From assembly GCA_900318065.1 (NCBI GenBank), contig ONIY01000030.1, forward strand, positions 1 through 39,942: a DNA stretch of 39,942 nt, written 5' to 3'. Under the pieces are notes generated by a model, which had not been told where the DNA came from, made no database searches, and worked only from the letters and a program-made list of their open reading frames with translations. Position numbers and translations under genes: made by a program. This DNA comes from an uncultured Prevotellaceae bacterium. Lineage in GTDB: Bacteria > Bacteroidota > Bacteroidia > Bacteroidales > Muribaculaceae. The first letter of the stretch is position 1; every line of letters begins with the position of its first letter. Shown here piece by piece: positions 32,315-39,942 of the stretch.

Positions 32315-34408
32315 ATGAAAAAATTATTATTATCAATCTCTTTTTTACTTTCTATTGCAACTATGATTAGTGCCGACAATGTTTTTTTCCAGCCGTTTAA
32401 GACTACTAACGGCGCTATACCCTTCGACCGCATCACTACTGCCGACTATGAGCCGGCCATAATCGAGGGAATGAAGCGTCACAGTGCCGAAATCGAAGCG
32501 ATTGCCAACCAGGAGGCTACGCCCACCTTTGAGAACACCATCGTGGCGCTTGAGCGCTCGGGCGAGATGCTCAACCGCGTGCTGGGAGTGTTCTATCCCA
32601 TGCTTTCGGCCAATGCCGACGACTCGCTCATGGCTGTCTCGGAGCGCATGGCTCCTAAAATCACCGAGCATGGCAACAGCGTGACACTCAACGAGAAGTT
32701 GTGGCAGCGCATCGACTATGTGTACAATCATTTCGACAAGTCGAAGCATGACAAGGAAGACTGGATGCTTCTTTACAACACCCACGAGTCATTCGTGCGC
32801 AGTGGTGCCGCTCTCAAGGGTGCCGACCGCGATAAATATAAAGAACTCTCAACACGCTTGTCGCAACTCACTCTCAAGTTTGACCAGAATGCGCTCAAGG
32901 AGACATCAAAATATGAGATGTGGCTCAGCAAGAACGACCTTGACGGTCTGCCCGAGAGTGCTGTTGAGGCAGCCGCTGCAGCCGCCAAGGCCAAAGACCG
33001 CGAGGGAGAATACCTCATCACCCTGCACGCCCCCAGCTACATGGCATTCATGAAGTACAGCTCACGTCGCGATTTGCGCGAGAAACTCTACAAGATGTAT
33101 AACTCGCAGTGCACCAGTGGTGAGTTCAACAACATCGAGATCATGCAGCAAATTGCCAACACTCGCCTTGAACTCGCCAACCTGCTTGGCTACAAGACCT
33201 TTGCCGACTATCAGCTCGCCAACAAGATGGCCGAGAATCCCACCAACGTTTACAACATGCTCAACCAGCTCAAGGATGCCTACACAAAGCCCCAAAAGAG
33301 CGACATGGACGACCTCAACAAGTATGCCAGCCAGCTCGAAGGCAAGAAGTTCACTATCATGCCTTGGGACTACTCATATTACTCTAATAAACTCAAGGAA
33401 GAGAAATATTCCATCAACGACGAGTTGTTGAGGCCTTATTTCAAGCTGGAGAATGTGATTGGCGGAGTGTTTGGTTTGGCAACACGTCTCTATGGCCTGC
33501 ACTTCACCGAGAACTTCGATGCACAGGTGTTCCATCCCGAAGTCAAGGTTTATAATGTGACCGACGATGATGGCAACTTTGTGGCTCTGCTCTACACCGA
33601 CTTCTTCCCCCGTGAGACCAAGCAGAGCGGTGCGTGGATGACCAACTTCCGTGAGCAGTATCGCGATGCCAGTGGCAACGATGTGCGCCCCATTGTAACC
33701 CTCACAATGAACTTTACACGTCCCACCGACACCAAGCCCTCGTTGCTCACCTACTACGAGGTCGAGACTTTCATGCACGAGTTTGGCCATGGCTTGCACG
33801 GCATGCTCTCGAAGTGTAAATACGCCTCCACTTCGGGCACCAACGTGTATCGCGACTTTGTGGAGCTGCCATCGCAGTTCAACGAGAACTTCTTGAGCGA
33901 GCGCGAATATCTCGACAGCTTTGCCAAGCATTATCTCACTGGCGAGAACATCCCGCAAGAACTGGTCGAGATAATAAAGGCATCGGAGCAATATGGCGCA
34001 GCCTACGCTTGCCTGCGGCAACTCAGCTTCGGTTTCTTGGATATGGCCTATCACAGCATTACCAAGCCAGTCGAGGGCGACGCCTTCAAGTTTGAGTATG
34101 ATGCCATGAAACCTGTTGAGATATTTAAACCAGTGAACGGCTGCATGATGTCGCCACAGTTCACCCACATCTTCTCGGGTGGTTATGCTGCCGGCTATTA
34201 TGGCTACAAGTGGGCCGAGATTCTCGACGCCGACGCCTTCAGCAAGTTCCAGGAAGATGGCATCTTCAATCCCGCCACTGCCCGCTCGTTCAAGGAGAAC
34301 ATCCTCGAGCGCGGTGGAACCGAGCCTCCAATGACGCTTTACAAGCGCTTCCGCGGCCGCGAGCCAAAGATTGACGCCCTGCTCAAACGTGATGGCATCA
34401 AGAAATGA
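32315..34408 (+). CDS. dcp: M3 family peptidyl-dipeptidase Dcp-like zinc metallopeptidase
   Basis: 697 residues from ATG 32315, chosen because it begins with a signal peptide (MKKLLLSISFLLSIATMISA); an in-frame upstream ATG at 32243 overlaps the TPR gene and is rejected. Export to the periplasm is predicted. The zinc site is HEFGH (H488, E489, H492) in ETFMHEFGHGLHGML, with E517 (DFVELPSQF) as third ligand. The N-terminal helical half and YKWAEILDADAF near the end are typical of the Dcp/oligopeptidase A group. Dcp removes dipeptides from the C-terminus of oligopeptides, which fits a protein-degrading lifestyle together with the S8/C10 proteases. A hairpin terminator follows. Confidence 0.94.
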   Translation: MKKLLLSISFLLSIATMISADNVFFQPFKTTNGAIPFDRITTADYEPAIIEGMKRHSAEIEAIANQEATPTFENTIVALERSGEMLNRVLGVFYPMLSANADDSLMAVSERMAPKITEHGNSVTLNEKLWQRIDYVYNHFDKSKHDKEDWMLLYNTHESFVRSGAALKGADRDKYKELSTRLSQLTLKFDQNALKETSKYEMWLSKNDLDGLPESAVEAAAAAAKAKDREGEYLITLHAPSYMAFMKYSSRRDLREKLYKMYNSQCTSGEFNNIEIMQQIANTRLELANLLGYKTFADYQLANKMAENPTNVYNMLNQLKDAYTKPQKSDMDDLNKYASQLEGKKFTIMPWDYSYYSNKLKEEKYSINDELLRPYFKLENVIGGVFGLATRLYGLHFTENFDAQVFHPEVKVYNVTDDDGNFVALLYTDFFPRETKQSGAWMTNFREQYRDASGNDVRPIVTLTMNFTRPTDTKPSLLTYYEVETFMHEFGHGLHGMLSKCKYASTSGTNVYRDFVELPSQFNENFLSEREYLDSFAKHYLTGENIPQELVEIIKASEQYGAAYACLRQLSFGFLDMAYHSITKPVEGDAFKFEYDAMKPVEIFKPVNGCMMSPQFTHIFSGGYAAGYYGYKWAEILDADAFSKFQEDGIFNPATARSFKENILERGGTEPPMTLYKRFRGREPKIDALLKRDGIKK

Positions 34409-34417
34409 ATACAATGG

Positions 34418-34445
34418 GGGTGTGTGCACACCCTCTTTCTTTTTC
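34418..34445 (+). terminator. Terminator after dcp
   Basis: A 7-bp inverted repeat GGGTGTG/CACACCC (34418-34424, 34427-34433; the two-base centre means the loop likely opens further) is followed by TCTTTCTTTTT. It lies in a 56-nt convergent gap. Confidence 0.7.
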
Positions 34446-34464
34446 CCATGTTGAAACTGTAGAA

Positions 34465-35550
34465 TCAATGTGAATAGCGCAACCAGCCCAGGTGTCGCCT
34501 ATGCTCCAGGGTCATGATAATTTCAGCCAGTGAAACAGATAGCGCAATAGCTATTAGAAACAATAATATCGGCACAATAGCGCTTGGGGCCTTGATCCCA
34601 TTATTGCCGTTAAGAATCAGGTGCTCTAGACTGTGCCCCAGACTCAGAATTGTTCCATGGCAGCAGTAGATGACCGTTGAATAGGATCGCAATTTCTTGG
34701 TGTCGACATTCATTTTGCATGGCCTGCTCTGCCCTATTAGCATGAAGATGCAGGTGCAAGTCACAGGCAGCATAAAGAAGCAGTCGTCATAATAGGCTTT
34801 AAAATAATGTTGCGTAATGAAGAACTCCACATAGAGCAGCACCATCGACACTCCAAGCACGCACCATAGCATCTTGCCCGATGGTGCAAACTGTCTCTCG
34901 GCCAACAGCTTGCCAATTCCTATGAACAATATTGAGCACGGGAAGCTGTTGAATGGCAATGTGAAGAGATTGACATAGGTTTGATATGCCTCAAGAAATT
35001 GTGGACAACCCTTGAGCGCTTCGTTGTAGTTTGACACTAAGCAGCACAGCACATAAATCACTGCCCCAATGCCTATTATCCACCCGTTTCTCATCTTCCA
35101 TGATGCCAGCAACCACACTATCGCCACGCCCATTAGCGATGCCATCAGGAACCAGGAGGCAATGAATGTGCTGCCGAAGAAGAAACTCCTCGCAATAATC
35201 AGCAGTTTTTCCGGCCCAAAATCAACGTACCATTCTCGATAATAGATGGTACAAGGCAGCAGCAGGACAAACCAGAAGAGATACAGCATCAATATGCGCT
35301 TAGCATATTTTCTCAACCCGTGGCATCGTTCTTTGCGAGTGCTCAATGTGCTCTGTTTCAAGAAGAACAGATAAGACGAGATAATGAAAAACAATGGCAC
35401 TGCCAGACGCAATACTGGGCGAAAAACCATTCCTGCCACAGTTGAATGGATTGCTACTATGAGTATTGCAAGAAGCAGCTTGAGAATGTCATATTTGTTG
35501 CCATTCACAGCCATGTATTCATTGCTTCTTATTTTTATCGTCGACGCCAT
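34465..35550 (-). CDS. Acyltransferase-3 family membrane protein
   Basis: 361 residues from ATG 35550; a TTG three codons upstream is less likely. About ten membrane helices. The family's N-terminal pattern is present: YDILKLLLAILIVAIHSTVA with the catalytic-type H35, then LRLAVPLFFIISSYLFF (the PxFFxxSGY-like motif, here ISSY), and YAKRILMLYLFW. Such enzymes move O-acyl groups to sugars of surface polysaccharide, peptidoglycan or exported molecules. No glycosyltransferase or polysaccharide gene is near, so the acceptor is unknown. It stands alone, convergent with dcp and divergent from nifJ. Confidence 0.87.
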   Translation of the reverse strand: MASTIKIRSNEYMAVNGNKYDILKLLLAILIVAIHSTVAGMVFRPVLRLAVPLFFIISSYLFFLKQSTLSTRKERCHGLRKYAKRILMLYLFWFVLLLPCTIYYREWYVDFGPEKLLIIARSFFFGSTFIASWFLMASLMGVAIVWLLASWKMRNGWIIGIGAVIYVLCCLVSNYNEALKGCPQFLEAYQTYVNLFTLPFNSFPCSILFIGIGKLLAERQFAPSGKMLWCVLGVSMVLLYVEFFITQHYFKAYYDDCFFMLPVTCTCIFMLIGQSRPCKMNVDTKKLRSYSTVIYCCHGTILSLGHSLEHLILNGNNGIKAPSAIVPILLFLIAIALSVSLAEIIMTLEHRRHLGWLRYSH

Positions 35551-35679
35551 TTGATACAATTAGGTCATTTGGATTTATGTCAATCTCTTTTTAAACGTTG
35601 ACAATCGCCACAAAATTATATTAATGACTTTTAATTTGTTGAATGTTGATAACTAATATCATAATTTTGCCCAAAATCC

Positions 35680-35710
35680 TTTGCCGTGTGCCACTTAATG
35701 TGTACCTTTG
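35680..35710 (+). promoter_or_regulatory. nifJ promoter (TTTG - 19 nt - TACCTTTG)
   Basis: TTTG at 35680-35683 and TACCTTTG at 35703-35710 match the consensus. The ATG is at 35807, giving a leader of about 90 nt rich in A/T. A second TAATTTTG at 35662-35669 could be an alternative. Confidence 0.75.
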
Positions 35711-35806
35711 CACCGTTTTTTAAACAATGAAACTATTGCATAACAGAAAACTAATTCATTTTTTTCACAAATCATAAATTCTTAAAAGTACTTTTTAGAC
35801 ACAATT

Positions 35807-38800
35807 ATGGCTAAAGAAAAGAAATTCATGACCTGTGATGGTAACCAAGCTGCGGCTCACATCAGTTACATGTTTACCGAGGTGGCTGCTATCTACCCCA
35901 TCACTCCGTCATCTACTATGGCAGAGCACGTTGACGAATGGGCAGCTGCCGGTCGTAAAAACATCTTTGGCGAGACTGTTCTCGTGCAAGAAATGCAGAG
36001 TGAGGCTGGTGCCTCGGGTGCCGTTCACGGTTCGCTCCAGGCGGGTGCTCTTACCACCACCTACACCGCTTCGCAGGGCTTGCTCCTGATGATCCCTAAC
36101 ATGTACAAGATTGCCGGTGAGTTGTTGCCAGGCGTTTTCCATGTTTCGGCTCGCACACTCGCTTCTCACACCCTGTGTATCTTTGGTGACCACCAGGATG
36201 TAATGGCAACTCGCCAAACCGGCTTCGCCATGCTGTGCGAGGGCTCGGTACAAGAGGTTATGGACCTTGCTGCTGTTGCTCACCTGAGCGCCATCAAGGG
36301 CCGCGTGCCTTTCGTTAACTTCTTCGACGGTTTCCGCACTTCGCACGAGATCCAGAAGGTAGAGGCTCTTGACCAAGAAGACCTCAAGCCACTTGTCGAC
36401 ATGGAGGCTCTCGCAGGATTCCGCCGTCGTGCCATGAATCCCGACAAGCCCGTTACCCGCGGTACTGCCGAGAACCCCGACGTGTTCTTCCAGCATCGTG
36501 AGTCGTGCAACGACTACTACACCGCAGTTCCTGCCATCGTAGAGGACTACATGAACAAGATTAGCGACCTCACTGGCCGCAAATATGGTCTCTTCGACTA
36601 CTACGGAGCTAAGGATGCCGACCGTGTTATCATCGCTATGGGTTCGGTTACCGAGGCTATCCGTGAGACTATCGACCACCTCACCGAGCAAGGCGAGAAG
36701 GTGGGCCTCGTGGCTGTGCACCTGTATCGTCCATTCTCGGCCAAGCACTTCCTCGCTGCCGTGCCCAGCACTGCCAAGCGCATTGCTGTTCTCGACCGCA
36801 CTAAGGAGCCTGGTGCAGTGGGCGAGCCTCTCTATCTCGACGTTAAGGACTGCTTCTATGGTGCCGAGAATGCTCCATTGATCGTGGGCGGTCGTTACGG
36901 TCTGGGTTCTAAGGACACTACACCTGCTCAGATTCTCTCGGTTTATGAGAACCTGTCGTTGCCAGTGCCCAAGAACCAGTTCACCATTGGCATCGAGGAC
37001 GATGTGACATTTGCATCGCTGCCTCAGAAGGAAGAAATCGCCCTGGGTGGCGAGGGTCTCTTCCAGGCTAAGTTCTACGGCCTGGGTGCCGACGGTACTG
37101 TGGGTGCCAACAAGAACTCTGTAAAGATTATTGGCGACAACACCGACAAGTATTGCCAAGCCTATTTCTCCTACGACTCTAAGAAGTCGGGTGGTTTCAC
37201 CTGCTCGCACCTGCGCTTTGGTGACCAGCCCATCCGTTCTACCTACCTGGTAACCACTCCTAATTTCGTCGCTTGCCATGTTCAGGCCTATCTGCACATG
37301 TATGACGTTACTCGTGGCTTGCAGAAGAACGGCACCTTCCTGCTCAACACCGTTTGGGAAGGCGAGACTCTGGCAAAGAACCTGCCCAACAAGGTGAAGA
37401 AATACTTTGCCGACAACAATATCACTGTTTACTACATCAACGCTACCAAGATTGCTCAGGAGATAGGCCTTGGCAACCGCACCAACACTATCCTCCAGAG
37501 TGCATTCTTCCGCATCACTGGCGTTATCCCCGTAGAGCTCGCTGTTGAGCAGATGAAGAAATTCATCGTTAAGTCTTATGGCCGCAAGGGTGAGGACGTT
37601 GTCAACAAGAACTATCAGGCTGTTGACCGTGGCAACGAGTATGAGCAGCTCACTGTTGATCCTGAGTGGAGCAACCTGCCAGTTGACAACGACATCGACG
37701 ACAACGCTCCCGCATTTATCAACGATGTGGTTCGTCCCATCAACGCTCAAAACGGCGACTTGCTGCCAGTTTCGGCATTCCGTGGCCGTGAGGATGGTAC
37801 CTGGGACGCTGGTACTGCTGCCTATGAGAAGCGTGGTGTTGCCACCTTCGTTCCCGTTTGGAACGCACAGAACTGTATCCAGTGCAACAAGTGTGCTCTC
37901 GTTTGTCCTCACGCTGCAATTCGTCCATTCCTCATGAACGAGGAAGAGGCTGCCGCATCTCCATTTGCCGAGGCCGACAAGTTGCCAGCAATTGGCAAGA
38001 CTCTCGCTGGCTTGAAGTTTGTTCAGGCTGTCGACGTGATGGACTGCCTTGGTTGCGGCAACTGTGCCGACGTTTGTCCTGGCAAGAAGGGCGAGAAGGC
38101 TCTCACTATGGTGCCTCTCGAGCAGCAGGTTGAGAACCAGAAGCTCTGGGACTACTGCATTGCCAATGTGAAGACAAAGCAAGACCTTGTCGACATCAAG
38201 AGCAACGTGAAGAACTCGCAGTTTGCTACTCCACTCTTTGAGTTCAGCGGCGCTTGCTCTGGCTGTGGTGAGACTCCTTACGTTAAGCTCATCTCGCAAC
38301 TCTTTGGCGACCGTCAGATGGTGGCAAACGCTACCGGATGTAGCTCAATCTACTCGGCTTCGGTTCCTTCTACTCCTTACACCGTCAACGAGAAGGGTCA
38401 CGGTCCCGCTTGGGCCAACTCTCTGTTTGAGGACTTCTGCGAGTTTGGTATGGGTATGACCATTGCCGACGAGAAGATGCGCAACCGCGTGACTGGCTTC
38501 GTGAAAGACGCTATCGCTTGCGACAACGTTAGTGCCGACGTTAAGGCGCTCTATCAAGAGTGGCTCGACAACAAGGAAGACGGCGCACGCAGCCGTGAGC
38601 TCAGCGACAAGATCCTCGCTGCTATCGAGAACAGCGACAACGAGTGCGACAAGAAGGTTAAGAGCCTTGCTCAGTACCTCGTTAAGCGCTCGCAGTGGAT
38701 CATTGGTGGCGACGGTGCAAGCTACGACATTGGCTTTGGTGGACTCGACCACGTGATTGCCAGTGGCAAGAACGTCAACATCCTCGTTATCGACACCGAG

Positions 38801-39361
38801 GTTTACTCCAACACTGGTGGTCAGGCTTCGAAGGCTACTCCTCTGGGCGCTATCGCCAAGTTTGCTGCTGCAGGCAAGCGCATCCGCAAGAAAGACCTTG
38901 GCCTCATTGCTTCTACCTACGGCTACGTTTACGTGGCTCAGGTGGCTATGGGTGCCAGCGATGCTCAGTGCCTCAAGGCATTCCGCGAGGCTGAGGCCTA
39001 CGACGGCCCATCGGTAATCATCGCCTACGCTCCATGTATCAACCACGGTCTCAAGGTGGGTATGGGCAAGTCGCAAGCCGAGGAGGCTAAGGCCGTTGAG
39101 TGCGGTTACTGGCACCTGTGGCGCTACAACCCCGAGCTCGAGAAAGAGGGCAAGAACCCATTCACTCTCGACAGCAAGGAGCCCAAGTGGGATGAGTTTG
39201 AGAACTTCCTCAAGGGAGAGGTTCGTTACGCTTCGGTAATGAAACAGTATCCCGAGGAGGCAGAGCAACTCTTTGCCGCCGCTAAGGAGAACGCTCAATG
39301 GCGATACAACAACTACCGCCGTCTGGCACGCCAGCAGTGGGGAGTTGAGCCCGAAGAGTAA
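35807..39361 (+). CDS. nifJ: Pyruvate:ferredoxin (flavodoxin) oxidoreductase
   Basis: 1184 residues, full length for the single-chain enzyme, which converts pyruvate and CoA to acetyl-CoA and CO2 and reduces ferredoxin or flavodoxin. Domains in order: pyruvate-binding domain (YPITPSSTMAEHVDEWAAAG), transketolase-like part, gamma domain (about 420-610), a two-cluster ferredoxin domain with C690/693/696/700 (CIQCNKCALVCPH) and C747/750/753/757 (CLGCGNCADVCPG), then the TPP domain (ACSGCGETPY, ATGCSSIY, DTEVYSNTGGQASKATPLGA). Codon choice is strongly biased, as expected for a highly expressed anaerobic enzyme. Long antisense frames across it are artefacts of this bias. Confidence 0.98.
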   Translation: MAKEKKFMTCDGNQAAAHISYMFTEVAAIYPITPSSTMAEHVDEWAAAGRKNIFGETVLVQEMQSEAGASGAVHGSLQAGALTTTYTASQGLLLMIPNMYKIAGELLPGVFHVSARTLASHTLCIFGDHQDVMATRQTGFAMLCEGSVQEVMDLAAVAHLSAIKGRVPFVNFFDGFRTSHEIQKVEALDQEDLKPLVDMEALAGFRRRAMNPDKPVTRGTAENPDVFFQHRESCNDYYTAVPAIVEDYMNKISDLTGRKYGLFDYYGAKDADRVIIAMGSVTEAIRETIDHLTEQGEKVGLVAVHLYRPFSAKHFLAAVPSTAKRIAVLDRTKEPGAVGEPLYLDVKDCFYGAENAPLIVGGRYGLGSKDTTPAQILSVYENLSLPVPKNQFTIGIEDDVTFASLPQKEEIALGGEGLFQAKFYGLGADGTVGANKNSVKIIGDNTDKYCQAYFSYDSKKSGGFTCSHLRFGDQPIRSTYLVTTPNFVACHVQAYLHMYDVTRGLQKNGTFLLNTVWEGETLAKNLPNKVKKYFADNNITVYYINATKIAQEIGLGNRTNTILQSAFFRITGVIPVELAVEQMKKFIVKSYGRKGEDVVNKNYQAVDRGNEYEQLTVDPEWSNLPVDNDIDDNAPAFINDVVRPINAQNGDLLPVSAFRGREDGTWDAGTAAYEKRGVATFVPVWNAQNCIQCNKCALVCPHAAIRPFLMNEEEAAASPFAEADKLPAIGKTLAGLKFVQAVDVMDCLGCGNCADVCPGKKGEKALTMVPLEQQVENQKLWDYCIANVKTKQDLVDIKSNVKNSQFATPLFEFSGACSGCGETPYVKLISQLFGDRQMVANATGCSSIYSASVPSTPYTVNEKGHGPAWANSLFEDFCEFGMGMTIADEKMRNRVTGFVKDAIACDNVSADVKALYQEWLDNKEDGARSRELSDKILAAIENSDNECDKKVKSLAQYLVKRSQWIIGGDGASYDIGFGGLDHVIASGKNVNILVIDTEVYSNTGGQASKATPLGAIAKFAAAGKRIRKKDLGLIASTYGYVYVAQVAMGASDAQCLKAFREAEAYDGPSVIIAYAPCINHGLKVGMGKSQAEEAKAVECGYWHLWRYNPELEKEGKNPFTLDSKEPKWDEFENFLKGEVRYASVMKQYPEEAEQLFAAAKENAQWRYNNYRRLARQQWGVEPEE

Positions 39362-39391
39362 TCCCGCGCAACTAAACTAAACAATCACATG

Positions 39392-39430
39392 ACAGCACCG
39401 CTCGTTACAATAACAGCGGTGCTGTTTCGT
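39392..39430 (+). terminator. Terminator after nifJ
   Basis: An 11-bp perfect stem (39392-39402, 39415-39425; ACAGCACCGCT/AGCGGTGCTGT) with a 12-nt loop, then TTCGTTTAT. The T tract is interrupted but the stem is strong. Confidence 0.75.
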
Positions 39431-39504
39431 TTATATAATATAAAACTTCTCGTATCAAATTAGTTTGTTAGTCTGTAAATATCGATCTATTTGCTCTCGC
39501 AAAC

Positions 39505-39942
39505 ATGCGTAAGTTGTTATACATATTGCTCACGGCAGTGGCTCTCACCCTTGTGATGGGCTGCAGTCGCAGTGTGGACAAGCGGCTGGTTCTTGCCGAC
39601 ACGCTCATGTGGACTGCACCCGACAGCTCGCTCAAAATCCTCACAGCCATCAACCGCGACTCCCTCCAGGACAAAGAAAACCTGGCATACCACGCCCTGC
39701 TTCTCACCCAGGCACAGTTCCGCTGCAACGGCAACTGCGAGAGCGACACATTGATAAACCTCGCCCTCAGCCACTACAGCGACAACCACAACCGAGAGCA
39801 CTATACCCGTGCGTTATTATACAAAGGATCTTTCTACGAAGTTCATGACAATCCAGTCGAGGCCATCAAATGGTACAAGCGCGCCGAAGACAACGCCGAC
39901 ACTACCGACTACCGCAACCTCGCGCAAATCAACTTGCGCATG
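39505..39942 (+). CDS. TPR-like lipoprotein, N-terminal part (continues beyond window)
   Basis: Open from ATG 39505 to the window end, 146 codons, no stop. The N-terminus MRKLLYILLTAVALTLVMGC is a lipoprotein signal with lipobox VMGC, predicting lipidation at C20. The following helices (VDKRLVLADTLMWTAPDSSL, AYHALLLTQAQFRCNGN, HYTRALLYKGSFYEVHDNPV, EAIKWYKRAED) follow a tetratricopeptide-like pattern. In Bacteroidales, lipoproteins starting this way often continue into a membrane segment and a C-terminal HTH or coiled-coil; that part is outside the window. Two pairs of cysteines (CNGNC) lie near residue 73. Confidence 0.8.
   Translation, partial: MRKLLYILLTAVALTLVMGCSRSVDKRLVLADTLMWTAPDSSLKILTAINRDSLQDKENLAYHALLLTQAQFRCNGNCESDTLINLALSHYSDNHNREHYTRALLYKGSFYEVHDNPVEAIKWYKRAEDNADTTDYRNLAQINLRM

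Noticed and set aside
33374-34468. Antisense frame of 364 codons opposite dcp
   Set aside because: The sense strand is an intact M3 peptidase with the zinc site; the antisense protein has no recognisable features.
35909-38299. Very long antisense frame (796 codons) opposite nifJ, with another at 38345-39298
   Set aside because: It is a shadow of the strongly biased codon use of nifJ; the translation has no domain and is rich in V, L, S and N in a way typical of antisense frames.

Overview
The window looks like chromosomal DNA of a gut-type Bacteroidales (Muribaculaceae/Prevotellaceae-like). Supporting signs are promoters of the Bacteroidetes form (TTTG or TTG, about 19-20 nt, then TAnnTTTG), a DUF4293 protein, a type IX secretion (T9SS) C-terminal tail, dockerin-like domains on secreted proteins, FISUMP domains, C10 peptidases and a NifJ-type pyruvate oxidoreductase. 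Most genes are GC-balanced; one block (about 22.4-27.1 kb) is clearly AT-richer.

Layout. 1-1.1 kb: 3' part of a eukaryote-type NADP isocitrate dehydrogenase and its terminator. 1.2-6.1 kb (minus): a secreted-protease operon of one S8 subtilase and two C10 cysteine peptidases, followed by an in-frame FISUMP-domain remnant. 6.2-8.7 kb: small membrane ORFs, then an iron-dependent alcohol dehydrogenase with a flavodoxin lipoprotein. 8.9-9.0 kb: tRNA-Cys(GCA). 9.1-11.2 kb (minus): an ECF sigma factor and, upstream of it, an envelope module of two YtxH proteins, a holin-like protein and a small basic protein. 11.4-18.1 kb (minus): seven consecutive secreted proteins (two FG-GAP-like, a ricin-type lectin, two unknown, two dockerin-like). 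A divergent membrane-anchored AraC-type regulator at 18.4 kb has 21-bp direct repeats in front of it.

19.5-22.3 kb: uvrA. 22.4-26.8 kb (minus): an AT-rich two-gene unit of a RapA/SNF2-type helicase and an Hsp70/actin-fold ATPase with no substrate-binding domain. This is the best candidate here for an undescribed system, most likely defence-related, but that role is inference. 27.1-29.8 kb (minus): DUF4293, the NhaD antiporter and a frameshifted YARHG-domain gene. 30.1-34.4 kb (plus): a TPR protein and a Dcp-type M3 peptidase. 34.5-35.6 kb: an acyltransferase-3 membrane protein. 35.8-39.4 kb: nifJ. 39.5 kb to the end: the start of a TPR-like lipoprotein.

How they work together: NifJ and isocitrate dehydrogenase are central carbon enzymes. 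The S8/C10 proteases, the Dcp peptidase and the lectin/dockerin proteins fit a lifestyle of degrading and binding extracellular protein and glycan. The AraC-type regulator probably controls at least the divergent dockerin gene. The helicase/Hsp70 pair looks like an acquired cassette placed between housekeeping genes.
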